Counted from the first letter of the stretch, positions 51,861 through 61,177 are shown. The stretch is 64,000 nt of DNA from Lentzea sp. NBRC 102530 (GCF_030269365.1 NZ_BSTF01000010.1:1-64000); one strand, 5' to 3'. Translations and numbers: made by a program. The notes: generated by a model not told the origin, from the letters alone.

Positions 51861-53071
51861 GGGCTGTCATCACCCGCGCGCTGCTGCTCGGCGCGGGACT
51901 GGTGGCCGTTGTTTTCGTGCTCACCACGGGGTTGCTGGCCCATTCGCACGCCTCGTACAACGCTGCCGAGGCTGACCGGCGCGACGCGGCCGTGGTGGCC
52001 GGGGTGCTGGCGGTGTCGTCCGACGCCGACGCGGTGCGGGGCACGATCGCGCGGACCACCGCCGGTGCCGAGGGCCGGTTGTCCGTGGTGCTGGCGGACG
52101 GCACCCGGCTCGGCGCGGGCGGCGGCGAGCCGGTGAGTTCCGTCGACGGAGCCGTGGTGTCGGTCGTGCCCGCCCCGGTCGCGTTCCCGTTCCTCCTGAT
52201 GTTCCTGGTGGTCGTGCTCGCCGGCGTGTCGCTCGTGGGCGCGCTGTGGCTGGGACACCGGACCTTCACGCCGGTGCTGCACGCGTTGCGGGACCTGAAG
52301 TCGTCGGTCGGGCGGCGGGTGCGGTTGCGCGGGCCGCGCGAACTCGAAGAGCTCGCGGACTCGATCGACGAGGCGTCGTCGCGCACCTCGATGCTGCTGG
52401 CCAAGGAACGCGAGATGATCGCGGACGTCTCGCACCGGCTGCGCACGCCGCTGGCGGCCCTGCGGCTGGACGCCGACGCCGTCGGGTCGGGCGCGGTGGC
52501 CGACCGGATCCGCAGCGCGGTCAGCACTCTCGGCCACGACGTCGACCGGATCATCCAGTCACTGCACCCCACCCAGGTCGAGGTCGCCGGCAAGTGCGAC
52601 GTGGCGGCGGTCGTCGAGGCCAGGATGGCGTTCTGGTCGGCGCACGCCGCCGACCAGGGCAGGCTGTGCGAGATCGACGTCGGCGAACCGTGCTGGGTGC
52701 CGCTGTCCCCCGACGCGCTCGGCGCGGTGGTGGACACGTTGCTGGAGAACGTCTTCCGGCACACCCCGCCCGCCGCACCGGTCGGCGTCTCGGTGGTGCG
52801 GCACGCGGGCTGGGTGACGCTCGTGGTCGAGGACGGCGGCACGGGCCTCGCCGACCCGTCGTCGGCGTTGCACCGCGGCAGCAGCGGAGGCGGGTCGACG
52901 GGCCTGGGCCTCGACATCGCGCGCGCGGCCGCGGAGGCCACCGGCGGCACCATCCACCTCGAACGCGGACGGCTCGGCGGCGCGCGCGTGCGGTTGCGGT
53001 TCGGGGAGGCCAACAGCCACCACGAACCGGAGAGCCCGCGGGCGTGGCGGCTGTGGCAGGGACACCACTAA
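51857..53071 (+). CDS. Membrane sensor histidine kinase
   Basis: A 404-residue kinase with helices at about 7-29 and 108-135 enclosing a small extracellular sensor of about 80 residues, then a HAMP-like linker. The HisKA box EREMIADVSHRLRTPLAALR places the phosphorylated His near 193. The ATPase has the N box in LLENVFRHTPPAA, VVEDGGTGLADP and GSTGLGLDIARAAAEATGG. Pairs with the preceding response regulator. The small sensor gives no ligand clue. The stop overlaps the convergent YiaA/B-like gene. Confidence 0.9.
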   Translation: MRAVITRALLLGAGLVAVVFVLTTGLLAHSHASYNAAEADRRDAAVVAGVLAVSSDADAVRGTIARTTAGAEGRLSVVLADGTRLGAGGGEPVSSVDGAVVSVVPAPVAFPFLLMFLVVVLAGVSLVGALWLGHRTFTPVLHALRDLKSSVGRRVRLRGPRELEELADSIDEASSRTSMLLAKEREMIADVSHRLRTPLAALRLDADAVGSGAVADRIRSAVSTLGHDVDRIIQSLHPTQVEVAGKCDVAAVVEARMAFWSAHAADQGRLCEIDVGEPCWVPLSPDALGAVVDTLLENVFRHTPPAAPVGVSVVRHAGWVTLVVEDGGTGLADPSSALHRGSSGGGSTGLGLDIARAAAEATGGTIHLERGRLGGARVRLRFGEANSHHEPESPRAWRLWQGHH

Positions 53072-53364
53072 GCCACGTCGAGCTTGTACGGGTCGTGCTC
53101 GGTCAGCAGCTTGTCGAGTCTGGCGCGGTCCACGCGGCTCGTGATGTAGCTGTCCTCCTGCCGGTCGCGCAGCACCTTGGCCAGGGTGAACGCCGAGGTC
53201 ACCGTGTAGAGCATGGCGATGCCGAGGAACGCGCGGACCCAGCCGTCCACGGGCAGGAACACGACTCCGATGCCGACGGCGGTCAGCGAGAGCCCGAACG
53301 AGAGGACCGCCTGCACGTAGAACGCGGCGGTCGTCGGCGTGTGCGAGGGTGCGGGAGCAGTCAT
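53068..53364 (-). CDS. YiaA/YiaB-type two-helix membrane protein
   Basis: A 98-residue protein with two adjacent hydrophobic helices (AAFYVQAVLSFGLSLTAVG and GWVRAFLGIAMLYTVTSAFT) and a charged C-terminus with RDRQEDSYITSRVDRARLDK. This is the YiaA/B inner-membrane family of unknown role. The start is uncertain: ATG 53364 fits family length, while GTG 53385 is also in frame. Confidence 0.75.
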   Translation of the reverse strand: MTAPAPSHTPTTAAFYVQAVLSFGLSLTAVGIGVVFLPVDGWVRAFLGIAMLYTVTSAFTLAKVLRDRQEDSYITSRVDRARLDKLLTEHDPYKLDVA

Positions 53365-53759
53365 GCTCCGAGAGTCCTGGGTCACCGCGCCGCTGTCATG
53401 AGTACGGCTACTCAGGTCGTGGTCACGGTTACGGCGTTCACATTACGGAACGACCACTCGTGCTTTTGCCCTAACGCTACCTGCTCCTTTTGCGGCGTTA
53501 TCAAAATATGACCTCGGCATCGATTAGTTCCGCGAACGAAGGTGACGTTCCGCATTCGTGGTGACCAGGCGAGTACGCCGATCCGACACAGCTGGTTGAG
53601 CATGCAACCACCAGGGCCATCCGGCCTGTGTTCGCCTGCATTTGCCGCTCTGGCGCACGTCTTTTATTGCATCGGGCCCGGATGCGTGGATTGTTCGGGT
53701 TGAGACATCTCGATAGGGTCCGCGTATCACCACAGGGCATCACGTTAAGAGGACTCTCT
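53365..53759. other. Intergenic region before the sigma-factor fusion
   Basis: About 395 bases that are AT-richer than the surrounding genes. A TTGAGA at 53699 with CGTATC 17 bases later is a weak promoter candidate for the sigma-factor gene. AAGAGGA before the TTG start is the ribosome-binding site. Short frames on either strand lack codon bias, and I call no gene here. Confidence 0.4.
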
Positions 53760-55262
53760 TTGATCGGGCAGCGTGGACGACCGCCGTCGGATGCCGACCT
53801 GATCGACGCCGTGAGAGACGGCAAGGTCGAGGAGTACGGAAAGCTCTACGAACGGCACGTGCGCTCGGCGTCCATCCTGGCGATGCAGCTGTCCTCGTCG
53901 TCCTCGGACGCCGACGACCTCGTCGCGGAGGCGTTCGCGAAGGTCCTCGCCGCGTTGCGCGCGGGTGGCGGGCCCGGGACGTCGTTCCGGCCGTACCTGC
54001 TGACGGCGGTGCGGCACGCGGCGTACGACCGCACCCGCAAGGAGAAGCGCCTCGAACTGGCCGGTGACGTCGAGGAGGTGCCCGGCGCCACCAAGGCGAC
54101 CAGCGTGCCGTTCCGCGACGTGACCGTCGAGGACCTCGACCAGACGCTGGCGGCGACGGCGTTCGCGACGCTGCCGGAGCGGTGGCAGACGGTCCTGTGG
54201 CACACGGCGATCGAGGGTCAGTCGCCCGGCGAGATCGCGCCGTTGCTCGGGCTGACCGCGAACGGCGTTTCCGCGATGGCGTTCCGTGCGCGCGAGGGGC
54301 TGCGCAAGGCGTTCCTGCAGGCGCACGTCAACCAGGAACCGGCGGAGAAGTGCCGGGCCACGGTGACGAAGCTCGGCGCGTGGACCCGCGGTGGCATCAA
54401 GGGTCGCGACGCCATCTCGATCGACGAGCACATGGACACCTGCCCGGAGTGCCGCAAGCTCGCCAGCGAACTGTCCGACGTCAACGGCGCGTTGCGCGGC
54501 CTGGTCGCGCCGATCGTGCTCGGCACCGGCACCGCGGGCTACCTCGCCGCCGCCGCGACCGCGGGCAAGGGCGCGGCCGTGGGCATCAGCCTCACGTCGT
54601 GGCTGGGCGTCGCCGCCTCGGCCGCGGCGGTCGTCGTGGTCGCCGCGTCCGGCGTGGTGAGTTCGGACAGCGTGCCCGGCGGCGGGAGCACCACCGTCCA
54701 GGGCGCCGCGCCGGTCGCCGCCGACGCGAGCGCCTCCGAAGGCGTCCAGCAGACCGGTCAGCCGGGGCAGCCCGCCGCGTCGCGGAGTTCGGGCGCGCCG
54801 CCGACGGGCACGTCCGCCGGGTCCGCCGCACCGGGCGTGAACACGAGCGAGGGCAACGGGCCCGCGACGACGACGTCTCAAGGCCCGCTGGTGCAGTCAC
54901 CGGTGCTGTCGGGGTCCGGCCCCGGCACCATCCCGATGACCACCGACGGCCCGGCGAACGAGATGAACATCGTCATCACCAACAACGGACCGGGCACCGC
55001 GACCGTGCCGGCGTTGACGCTGAGCATGCCGGACAAGATCAAGACGGTCGGGCCGGGCAAGACGTCCGTCGGCGTGGTCGGCTGCCCGGCGGGCAAGGGC
55101 AGCGTCACCTGCGAGGGCGGGCAGTCGCTCGCGGCCGGCCAGTCGATCACGTTCCGGGCGCGGCTGCAGGCGGGCAACCGGGCGGGCGACGGCGTCATCA
55201 CGGCGGTGGCGGGCAGCGTCACGGTGACCGTCCAGATCACGATCGCCCAGGCCTCCGCCTGA
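53760..55262 (+). CDS. ECF-like sigma factor fused to zinc anti-sigma, membrane and secreted domains
   Basis: A 500-residue single chain. Sigma region 2 lies at about 18-75 (YGKLYERHVRSASILAMQLS, DADDLVAEAFAKVLAAL) and region 4 at about 135-190 (LPERWQTVLWHTAIEGQSPG then GLTANGVSAMAFRAREGLRK). A zinc anti-sigma-like motif follows with DEHMDTCPECRKLASEL. One membrane helix lies at about 280-300 (LGVAASAAAVVVVAASGVV), then a Ser/Gly/Ala-rich stalk. A 100-residue outer beta domain begins NIVITNNGPGTATVPALTLS and has cysteines at VGCPAG and VTCEGG. The sigma part is thus tied to the membrane and to an outer sensor. Release by proteolysis is an inference. TTG 53760 follows AAGAGGA. Confidence 0.85.
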   Translation: MIGQRGRPPSDADLIDAVRDGKVEEYGKLYERHVRSASILAMQLSSSSSDADDLVAEAFAKVLAALRAGGGPGTSFRPYLLTAVRHAAYDRTRKEKRLELAGDVEEVPGATKATSVPFRDVTVEDLDQTLAATAFATLPERWQTVLWHTAIEGQSPGEIAPLLGLTANGVSAMAFRAREGLRKAFLQAHVNQEPAEKCRATVTKLGAWTRGGIKGRDAISIDEHMDTCPECRKLASELSDVNGALRGLVAPIVLGTGTAGYLAAAATAGKGAAVGISLTSWLGVAASAAAVVVVAASGVVSSDSVPGGGSTTVQGAAPVAADASASEGVQQTGQPGQPAASRSSGAPPTGTSAGSAAPGVNTSEGNGPATTTSQGPLVQSPVLSGSGPGTIPMTTDGPANEMNIVITNNGPGTATVPALTLSMPDKIKTVGPGKTSVGVVGCPAGKGSVTCEGGQSLAAGQSITFRARLQAGNRAGDGVITAVAGSVTVTVQITIAQASA

Positions 55263-55311
55263 GAGTCCACTTCGGACGGCGGGATCGGCGCGGCCGTCGC
55301 ACCATGGACGG

Positions 55312-55785
55312 GTGGACGAGCTCGTTTCGGCGTTGACGGAGCTGGAAGCGCCGTTCCGCACGCTCGTGGACGACTCGGAGTGGGCGCACGCGAGCGTGGA
55401 GGGGCTGGTGCTCGACGCCGGTTCGTGGTGGACCGCCGGCGACCGAACGCGCGTGCAGCCGCAGGTGACGTTCAGCGACGCCTTCAGCGAGGCGGGCCGG
55501 CACGACGGCGGCGTGTACGTCGAGGGGTTCATCTGGGCCGCCGGTCAGGCCGTCGCGGCGGCGTGGTGCGGACTCGGCACGTCCGTCGTCTACGGGCCGC
55601 GCGCCGAGGCGTACCTCGGGGTGCCGCTGGCGCCGCACTTCTGCCGCCGGGTCCAGCAGCGCAACGGCACGGCCGCGGTGCTCATGAGCAAGCACCCGCG
55701 GCTGCTGCCGTTGCTGCGGGACGGATTGCCGCGCGGGGCCGTGCTGCCCGGCGGACGGCCGGGGCCGCGCTCAGCCGGTGCCTAG
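55312..55785 (+). CDS. Hypothetical protein
   Basis: A 157-residue protein that I do not recognise. It is rich in Trp and Ala (GSWWTAGDRTRVQPQVTFSD, GGVYVEGFIWAAGQAVAAAW) and ends in a basic Gly/Pro tail. No signal peptide or membrane helix is evident. GTG 55312 lacks a strong ribosome-binding site. It follows the sigma fusion by 49 bases on the same strand and converges with the SARP gene. Codon use looks normal for the genome. Confidence 0.55.
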   Translation: MDELVSALTELEAPFRTLVDDSEWAHASVEGLVLDAGSWWTAGDRTRVQPQVTFSDAFSEAGRHDGGVYVEGFIWAAGQAVAAAWCGLGTSVVYGPRAEAYLGVPLAPHFCRRVQQRNGTAAVLMSKHPRLLPLLRDGLPRGAVLPGGRPGPRSAGA

Positions 55786-55820
55786 CGGTGTGGCTCGGAA
55801 CGTCTCGCCGACGTGCCGGG

Positions 55821-58535
55821 TCACACCGCTAGCGCGGCGAACCTCTCGTCGGCTTCCCGCTGGTGCTCCTGGGCTTTCACCGGATCGGTGACGGCCCGCG
55901 CGAGGTGTTTGTGCGCGTTCGCGGCCTCGCGCCGGTCGTCGATCCGTTCGGCGAGTTCGAGCGCCTCGTGCAGCCGGGTCACGGCCTCCTCGGGGCGTCC
56001 GGCGGCGGTCAGCACCTCGCCGAGGTAGTTGAGCACCACCGTCTCCGTCGTGACGTCGCCGATCGCGCGCACGGCGCTGAGCGCGGACTCCAGCGCCTCC
56101 AACGCCTCGCCGTGCCGTCCCATCGCGTGCAGGATCATGCCCAGGGCGCTCTGGGTGTCGGCCTCGTCGCGGCGACTGCCCATCTCGCGCATGAGCGCGA
56201 GCGCCGACGTGCACGCCTGCAACGCCTCGTCGTAGCGGCCGAGCGCGCTGTAGATGTTGCTGACGTTGCTCATCGCCTGCGACTCGAGGTGCCGGTCGCC
56301 GAGCTGCCGCGCCACCGTGATGGCCTGTTCCAGCAGTTCGGCGGCCTCGGTGTGGCGTTGCAGGGTGCGGTAGACCAGCGACAGGTTGTTCAGCGTGCCC
56401 GCGACGCCCTGCAGGTCGCCGAGGTCGCGGAGCATCTCGATCGCGCGCTCGTTGTAGTGGATCGCCTTCGGGTACTGCGCGGTCTGCCAGAACACCATCG
56501 CGTAGTTCTTGGTGGTGATCGCGAGCGCGCCCGGCTCGTCCTTCGCCGCTTCCAACGCGAGTTCGTTGATCGTGGCCCAGTCACGCGTGTGACCGCGCAC
56601 CATGCAGAAGAACGTCAACGCGCGCGCGAGCTGCCACGTGTGCGTACGCCAGTCACCGTCCAATGAGAGCGCTACGGCGGCGACGAGCGTTTGGCGTTCG
56701 GTCTCCAGCCACTCGACGGCGTGGTCGTAGTCGCGCAGCACCAGCCGTTCCTCGGGCCGGTAGGTGATGTCGACCTCGTACTTGCGCGCGGCGGGTGACA
56801 TCAGCCTGGTCGCCTGGTTCGCCGTGTCCAGGAAGTGGTCGAGCAGCCTGGTCAGCGGCTCGCGCGTGGTGTGCACCTTGGACTGCGCGTACTGCCGGAG
56901 CAGGTCGTGCATCCGGTAGCGGCCGACCGTGGTGGCTTCGAGCAGGTGCACGTCGACGAGGTCCTCGAGCATGCCGTCGCACTCCAGCACGCCGAGGTCG
57001 CCGAGCGCCGCGGCCTGGTGGACGTCGAGGTCCGTGCCGTGGTGCAGGCCCAGCAGGCAGAACAACCGCTGGTGCGCCGCGGGGAGCTGGCCGAACGACA
57101 ACGCGAAGACCGCGTCCAGTTCGGATAATCGTCCCTCGCGCAGCCGCGTCGCGAGGTGGGCGGTCGTCCACGTGGGACGGCTGCGCAGACGCCCGGCGGC
57201 CAGCCGGACGGCGAGCGGCAGGCGTCCGCAGAGTTCCACGACCTGGCGGGCCGCGTCGTCGGTGCCGCGTTCGTCGCCCACGATCGTGGCGAAGAGTTGC
57301 AGTGCTTCTTCTTCGGACAGCACGTCGAGCGTGAGCGTTGACGTGCCTTCCAGTTCCGTGAGGCGCGCACGGGACGTGACGAGCACCAGCGAGCCCGGGA
57401 CGCCCGGCAGCAGCGGACGCACCTGGTCTGCGCTCACCGCGTTGTCGAGCACGACGAGCAACCGACGTCTGGACAGCTCACCTCGCCACATGGCGGCGCG
57501 TTCGTCCAGGCCGACCGGGATCTCCTCCAGGCCGAGCGCGCGCAACAGCACGTCGAGCGCGTCTGTCGGTTCCACGGGCGCACGACCTGCCGTGTGTGCG
57601 TGCAGGTCCACGAACAGCTGACCGTCCGGGTATTCCAGCCGGTGTGCTAAGTGGACGGCCAGGGTGGTCTTCCCGACGCCCGGCATGCCGTCGATCGCGG
57701 AGATCACGACCGCGGCCTTGCCGGTGACGGCCCTGGTCAGCCGTTCGATCTCGGCGGTGCGGCCGGTGAAGTCGGCGACGTCGCGGGGCAGCGTGTTGAG
57801 CGCGGGCCTCGGTTCGTCGCCCCTGAGCAGCTTCGCGTGCAGTTCGCGCAGCTCGCTGCCGGGATCGGTGCCGAGCTGGTCGGCGAGCAGCACCCGGACG
57901 TCCTCGAACGCCCGCAGCGCCTCGGCCGGCCGGTTCGCGCGGTGCAGCGCGTGCATGAGCTGCAACCACAGCTGCTCGCGCAGCGGGAACTGCTTGGTGA
58001 GCCGGCGCAGCTCGGCGATCAGCCGTTCGCCCTGGCCCAGTTCGATCGCGAGCCGCGCGTGCTGCTCGGCGACGGTGAGCCGGCGCTCCTGCAGCAGCGT
58101 GAGTTCGGCTTCGAGCCTCGGCCCGACGGTGAGCCCGTCGAGCGCGGGCCCGCGCCACAGTGCCAGCGCCTCGCCGTAGTGAGTGACCGCCTGGGCGTGT
58201 TCGCCCTGTTTGAGCGCTTCGTCCCCGGCCGCGCACTCGCGTTGGAAGACCTCGACGTCCACTTCGGCGTCCGGCACCTTGAGCCGGTAGCCGCCCGGAA
58301 CGGTGACGAGGTCGTCCAGCACGAGCTTGCGCAAGGCCGCGACGTACGTCCGGATGTTGGATTCAGGAGCGGCGGGTGGAGATTCCCACACCGCTTCGCT
58401 CAGGTGTTCAAAGCTGACCGTCTCGTTGGCGTGCAGTGCCAACGCCGCCAGCAGAGCCCTTTGCCGGGGCCCGCCCAGCCGCAGTTCCACGCCCCCACGC
58501 CAGATCTGCAGCGGCCCAAGAAGCCGATACCGCAC
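55821..58535 (-). CDS. SARP/AfsR-family regulator with NB-ARC and TPR
   Basis: A 904-residue AfsR-like protein. An N-terminal winged helix (YRLLGPLQIWRGGVELRLGG) and BTAD run to about 245. NB-ARC has P-loop DGMPGVGKTTLAVHLAHRL at about 280, RLLVVLDNAVSADQVRPLLP and LVLVTSRARL. A winged helix (VGRYRMHDLLRQYAQSKV) follows, then at least six TPR repeats (AIHYNERAIEMLRDLGDLQG, EALQACTSALALMREMG). GTG 58535 is preferred since GAGGAGGG precedes it; ATG 58556 is possible. It is divergent from the LacI gene and has a TGCACAC direct repeat in its upstream region. Confidence 0.9.
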   Translation of the reverse strand: MRYRLLGPLQIWRGGVELRLGGPRQRALLAALALHANETVSFEHLSEAVWESPPAAPESNIRTYVAALRKLVLDDLVTVPGGYRLKVPDAEVDVEVFQRECAAGDEALKQGEHAQAVTHYGEALALWRGPALDGLTVGPRLEAELTLLQERRLTVAEQHARLAIELGQGERLIAELRRLTKQFPLREQLWLQLMHALHRANRPAEALRAFEDVRVLLADQLGTDPGSELRELHAKLLRGDEPRPALNTLPRDVADFTGRTAEIERLTRAVTGKAAVVISAIDGMPGVGKTTLAVHLAHRLEYPDGQLFVDLHAHTAGRAPVEPTDALDVLLRALGLEEIPVGLDERAAMWRGELSRRRLLVVLDNAVSADQVRPLLPGVPGSLVLVTSRARLTELEGTSTLTLDVLSEEEALQLFATIVGDERGTDDAARQVVELCGRLPLAVRLAAGRLRSRPTWTTAHLATRLREGRLSELDAVFALSFGQLPAAHQRLFCLLGLHHGTDLDVHQAAALGDLGVLECDGMLEDLVDVHLLEATTVGRYRMHDLLRQYAQSKVHTTREPLTRLLDHFLDTANQATRLMSPAARKYEVDITYRPEERLVLRDYDHAVEWLETERQTLVAAVALSLDGDWRTHTWQLARALTFFCMVRGHTRDWATINELALEAAKDEPGALAITTKNYAMVFWQTAQYPKAIHYNERAIEMLRDLGDLQGVAGTLNNLSLVYRTLQRHTEAAELLEQAITVARQLGDRHLESQAMSNVSNIYSALGRYDEALQACTSALALMREMGSRRDEADTQSALGMILHAMGRHGEALEALESALSAVRAIGDVTTETVVLNYLGEVLTAAGRPEEAVTRLHEALELAERIDDRREAANAHKHLARAVTDPVKAQEHQREADERFAALAV

Positions 58536-58590
58536 TGACCCTCCTCGGGGACGCATGGTGCCAGAACCGGGACGCGCTGTGCGCGATTTG

Positions 58591-58609
58591 TGCACACGAT
58601 CTTGCACAC
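58591..58609. promoter_or_regulatory. TGCACAC direct repeat upstream of SARP gene
   Basis: Two identical heptamers TGCACAC start at 58591 and 58603, 12 bases apart and about 55-75 bases upstream of the SARP start. SARPs bind heptameric direct repeats about one helical turn apart, so this may be an autoregulatory site. The same bases also form an inverted repeat TGTGCA/TGCACA. Confidence 0.35.
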
Positions 58610-58692
58610 TCGGCGCGGCCCCGCCGCGAGGAGGGAGAACACACATGGCCCTGAACAGATCATGGTCCGGCCAGGCAGCCTAAGATGACCGC

Positions 58693-59709
58693 ATGACCGA
58701 GACGGCGAAGCGACGTCCCGGCCCCCGGATCGAAGAGGTCGCGCGGGTCGCCGGGGTGTCGAAGTCGACCGTTTCGCGCGTCATCAACGACGAGCAGTAC
58801 GTGAGCGCGAAGGCCCGCGAGGCCGTGCACGCCGCCATCGCGGAGCTCGGCTACTCACCCAACCAGGCCGCCCGCGCGTTGGCCGGCAACCGCGCCAACG
58901 CCATCGCCCTGGTCGTCTCCGAACCCACCGGCCGCGTCCTGTCCGACCCGTTCTTCGCGGGCGTCCTGCGTGGAGTCCACGCCGAACTCGCCGGGCGGCA
59001 CATCCAGCTGCTGCTGATGATGTCGCAACCCGCCGACGTGGGCGACCTGGTGGCGTACCTGAGCAGCGGGCACGTGGACGGCGCACTGCTGGTGTCCCTG
59101 CACGGCGAGGACCCGCTGGTGCCGATGCTGGCCGGCATCGGGTTGCCCGTGGTGTCCGGCGGAAGGCCGCTCGGCACGACCGTCCCGTTCGTGGACGCCG
59201 ACAACTTCACCGGCGCACTGGAGGCCGCCCGGCACCTGACGTCGTTGGGCCGCAAGCGGATCGCGACCGTCGCCGGCCCCGAGGACATGGCCGTGGGGGC
59301 GGATCGGCTGAGCGGGTTCAAGCGGGGCCTGAGCGAGGCGAAGCTCCCGGCCGGCCTGGTCGCGCACGGCGACTTCACGCCGGAGAGCGGCGCGCGGGCC
59401 ATGGAATCGTTGCTGCGCAAGGACCCCGACCTCGACGCCGTCTTCGTGGCCGCCGACATCATGGCGCTCGGCGCGTTGCAGGTGCTGCACGCGCGGGGCA
59501 AGCGCGTGCCGGAGGACGTCGCGGTGGTCGGGTTCGACGACTCGGTGTTCGCGACGACCGCGACGCCACCGCTCACCACGATCCGGCAGGACGTCGAGGA
59601 GCTCGGTCGCACGATGACGTGGCGGCTGCTCGCGGAACTGGCGGGAGAGACCGGTCTCCCGCCGTCCCTGCTGCTGCCGACGTCGCTGATCAAACGCGCC
59701 AGCGCCTGA
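58693..59709 (+). CDS. LacI-family transcriptional regulator
   Basis: A 338-residue repressor. The N-terminal helix-turn-helix RIEEVARVAGVSKSTVSRVI and hinge SPNQAARALAGNRANAIALV precede a periplasmic-binding-like sugar domain (DPFFAGVLRGVHAELAGRHI, DGALLVSLHGEDPLV, VAVVGFDDSVFATTATPPLT). The ligand is probably a sugar. No sugar gene is adjacent. The sugar ABC operon 7 kb away lacks a LacI of its own and could be a target. The end overlaps the convergent decarboxylase gene by 20 bases. Confidence 0.9.
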   Translation: MTETAKRRPGPRIEEVARVAGVSKSTVSRVINDEQYVSAKAREAVHAAIAELGYSPNQAARALAGNRANAIALVVSEPTGRVLSDPFFAGVLRGVHAELAGRHIQLLLMMSQPADVGDLVAYLSSGHVDGALLVSLHGEDPLVPMLAGIGLPVVSGGRPLGTTVPFVDADNFTGALEAARHLTSLGRKRIATVAGPEDMAVGADRLSGFKRGLSEAKLPAGLVAHGDFTPESGARAMESLLRKDPDLDAVFVAADIMALGALQVLHARGKRVPEDVAVVGFDDSVFATTATPPLTTIRQDVEELGRTMTWRLLAELAGETGLPPSLLLPTSLIKRASA

Positions 59710-61030
59710 CCAGGTCGATCACCTCGTCCACGTGCTCGCGGTGGGTGCGGTGGCTCAGCACGCACATCCGCAGGGTGACCCTCCCGTCAAGCCTCGTGCT
59801 GGACACGAAGAACCGGCCGGAACCGTTGATGTCCTTGAGCAGCCGTTCGCTGTCGGCACTGCGGAACACCACGACCGTGAGGCCGGACGGGAGCACCTCG
59901 ATGCCGTCGATCGCCGCCAACTCGGCGCGGAGGTGGCGGGCCAGGTCCAGCTTCTCGTCCAGGGCCTCGCGGAACGCGGCGACGCCGTGCAGGTGCAGCG
60001 GGAGCCACACGCGCAGGCCGCGGTACTCGCGGGTGAGTTCGGGGCCGAGGTCGGCGTAGTCGGGCAGGCCGGTGCCGTGGTCGAGGTCCTGGAGGTAGTC
60101 GCCGTCGGCCACGTGCGCGGCGCGCAGCTTCGCCTCGTCGCGGACCAGCAGGACGCCCGTGCCGTACGGGAGGAACAGGCTCTTGTGCGGGTCCCAGGTG
60201 ATCGAGTCGGCCCTGGTGATGCCGTCGAGGACCGCGCGTCCGCGTTCGGTGAGCCGGAAGGCGCCGCCGTACGCGCCATCGGCGTGGAACCACAGGCCTT
60301 CACGGCCGGCGAGGGTGGCGATGTCGTCCAGCGGGTCGACGATGCCGGTGCTGGTGGCTCCCGCCGTGCCGATGATCAGGAACGGCTGAAGGCCGTTCGC
60401 ACGGTCCTCGGTGATCATCGCTTCGGCCTCTCCGACGTCCATGCGCAGGTTTGCGTCCGTGGGCACGACGCGGATGCGTTCGGGGGCGAACCCGGTGATG
60501 TGCGCGGCCTTCGCGACGCAGTGGTGCGTCTGCGCGGTGACGTAGATCGTGCCGCTGGGGTCGTGGGCGCCCAGGCGGTCCTGTCTGGCCGTGTGCAGTG
60601 CCGAGAGAGTGGCCAAGGACGCGCCCGTGGTGAAGATGCCACCGGAGCCGTCGGGGAGGTCGAACAGGTCGCACATCCAGCGGATCACGCTGTGTTCCAA
60701 CGCGACCAGCGCCGGAGCGGTCGAGGCGACGCCGGTGTAGCGGTTGGTGGTCTGCGCGAGGAACTCGGCGAGCACCGAGCTGTACAGGCCGCCGGACGGG
60801 AAGTACGCGAGGTAGCGCGGGCCCGCCGTCTCGACCGCCTGGCTCGCCGCCTCTGCGAACGTCGCGAGCAGCTCACCGAGTTCGCCGGGCGTTTCCGCCG
60901 GTGGCGGAGAGAGGAAGGCCGTGCCCGGCGACGAAGCGGGCGCGGCCTCCAGTCCTTCGATGAAATCCTCGACGAAGGCGGTCACGGTCTTCGTCCACTC
61001 GGCCCTGGTCTCGCGGTCCGGCTGCAACAT
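59690..61030 (-). CDS. PLP-dependent group II amino acid decarboxylase
   Basis: A 446-residue enzyme of the aromatic-L-amino-acid/glutamate decarboxylase family. PLP lysine K283 lies in SITWDPHKSLFLPYGTG. Asp in WFHADGAYGG binds the pyridine nitrogen, and His169/170 in TAQTHHCVAKAA stack on the cofactor. YLAYFPSGGLYSSVLAEFLA and TNRYTGVASTAPALVALEHS are substrate-site blocks similar to the aromatic decarboxylases of actinobacteria. The substrate is unproven. ATG 61030 has no clear ribosome-binding site. A LacI-like dyad lies about 135 bases upstream. Confidence 0.85.
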   Translation of the reverse strand: MLQPDRETRAEWTKTVTAFVEDFIEGLEAAPASSPGTAFLSPPPAETPGELGELLATFAEAASQAVETAGPRYLAYFPSGGLYSSVLAEFLAQTTNRYTGVASTAPALVALEHSVIRWMCDLFDLPDGSGGIFTTGASLATLSALHTARQDRLGAHDPSGTIYVTAQTHHCVAKAAHITGFAPERIRVVPTDANLRMDVGEAEAMITEDRANGLQPFLIIGTAGATSTGIVDPLDDIATLAGREGLWFHADGAYGGAFRLTERGRAVLDGITRADSITWDPHKSLFLPYGTGVLLVRDEAKLRAAHVADGDYLQDLDHGTGLPDYADLGPELTREYRGLRVWLPLHLHGVAAFREALDEKLDLARHLRAELAAIDGIEVLPSGLTVVVFRSADSERLLKDINGSGRFFVSSTRLDGRVTLRMCVLSHRTHREHVDEVIDLVRRWRV

Positions 61031-61163
61031 GAGCACACGGTACGAATTTCGGCCGTCCGCTTGCTCGCGGGTCGTGCGGTTCGCACTACGCCCGCCACGG
61101 CGTGTCCAGCGCCATCGGATCTCCTGTGGGTGAAGGTGTTGCGCCCTTTGGCCCAACGTAGCG

Positions 61164-61177
61164 TGGAAGCGCTCTCC
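61164..61177. promoter_or_regulatory. Candidate LacI-type operator
   Basis: TGGAAGCGCTCTCC contains the central AGCGCT palindrome of LacI/GalR operators and matches the TGGnAGCGCTnCCA type at most positions. It lies upstream of the decarboxylase gene, whose convergent neighbour encodes a LacI protein. Confidence 0.4.

Noticed and set aside
53501..53824. Minus-strand frames of 69-107 codons before the sigma-factor fusion
   Set aside because: They lack coding bias and ribosome-binding sites and overlap the sigma-factor start.
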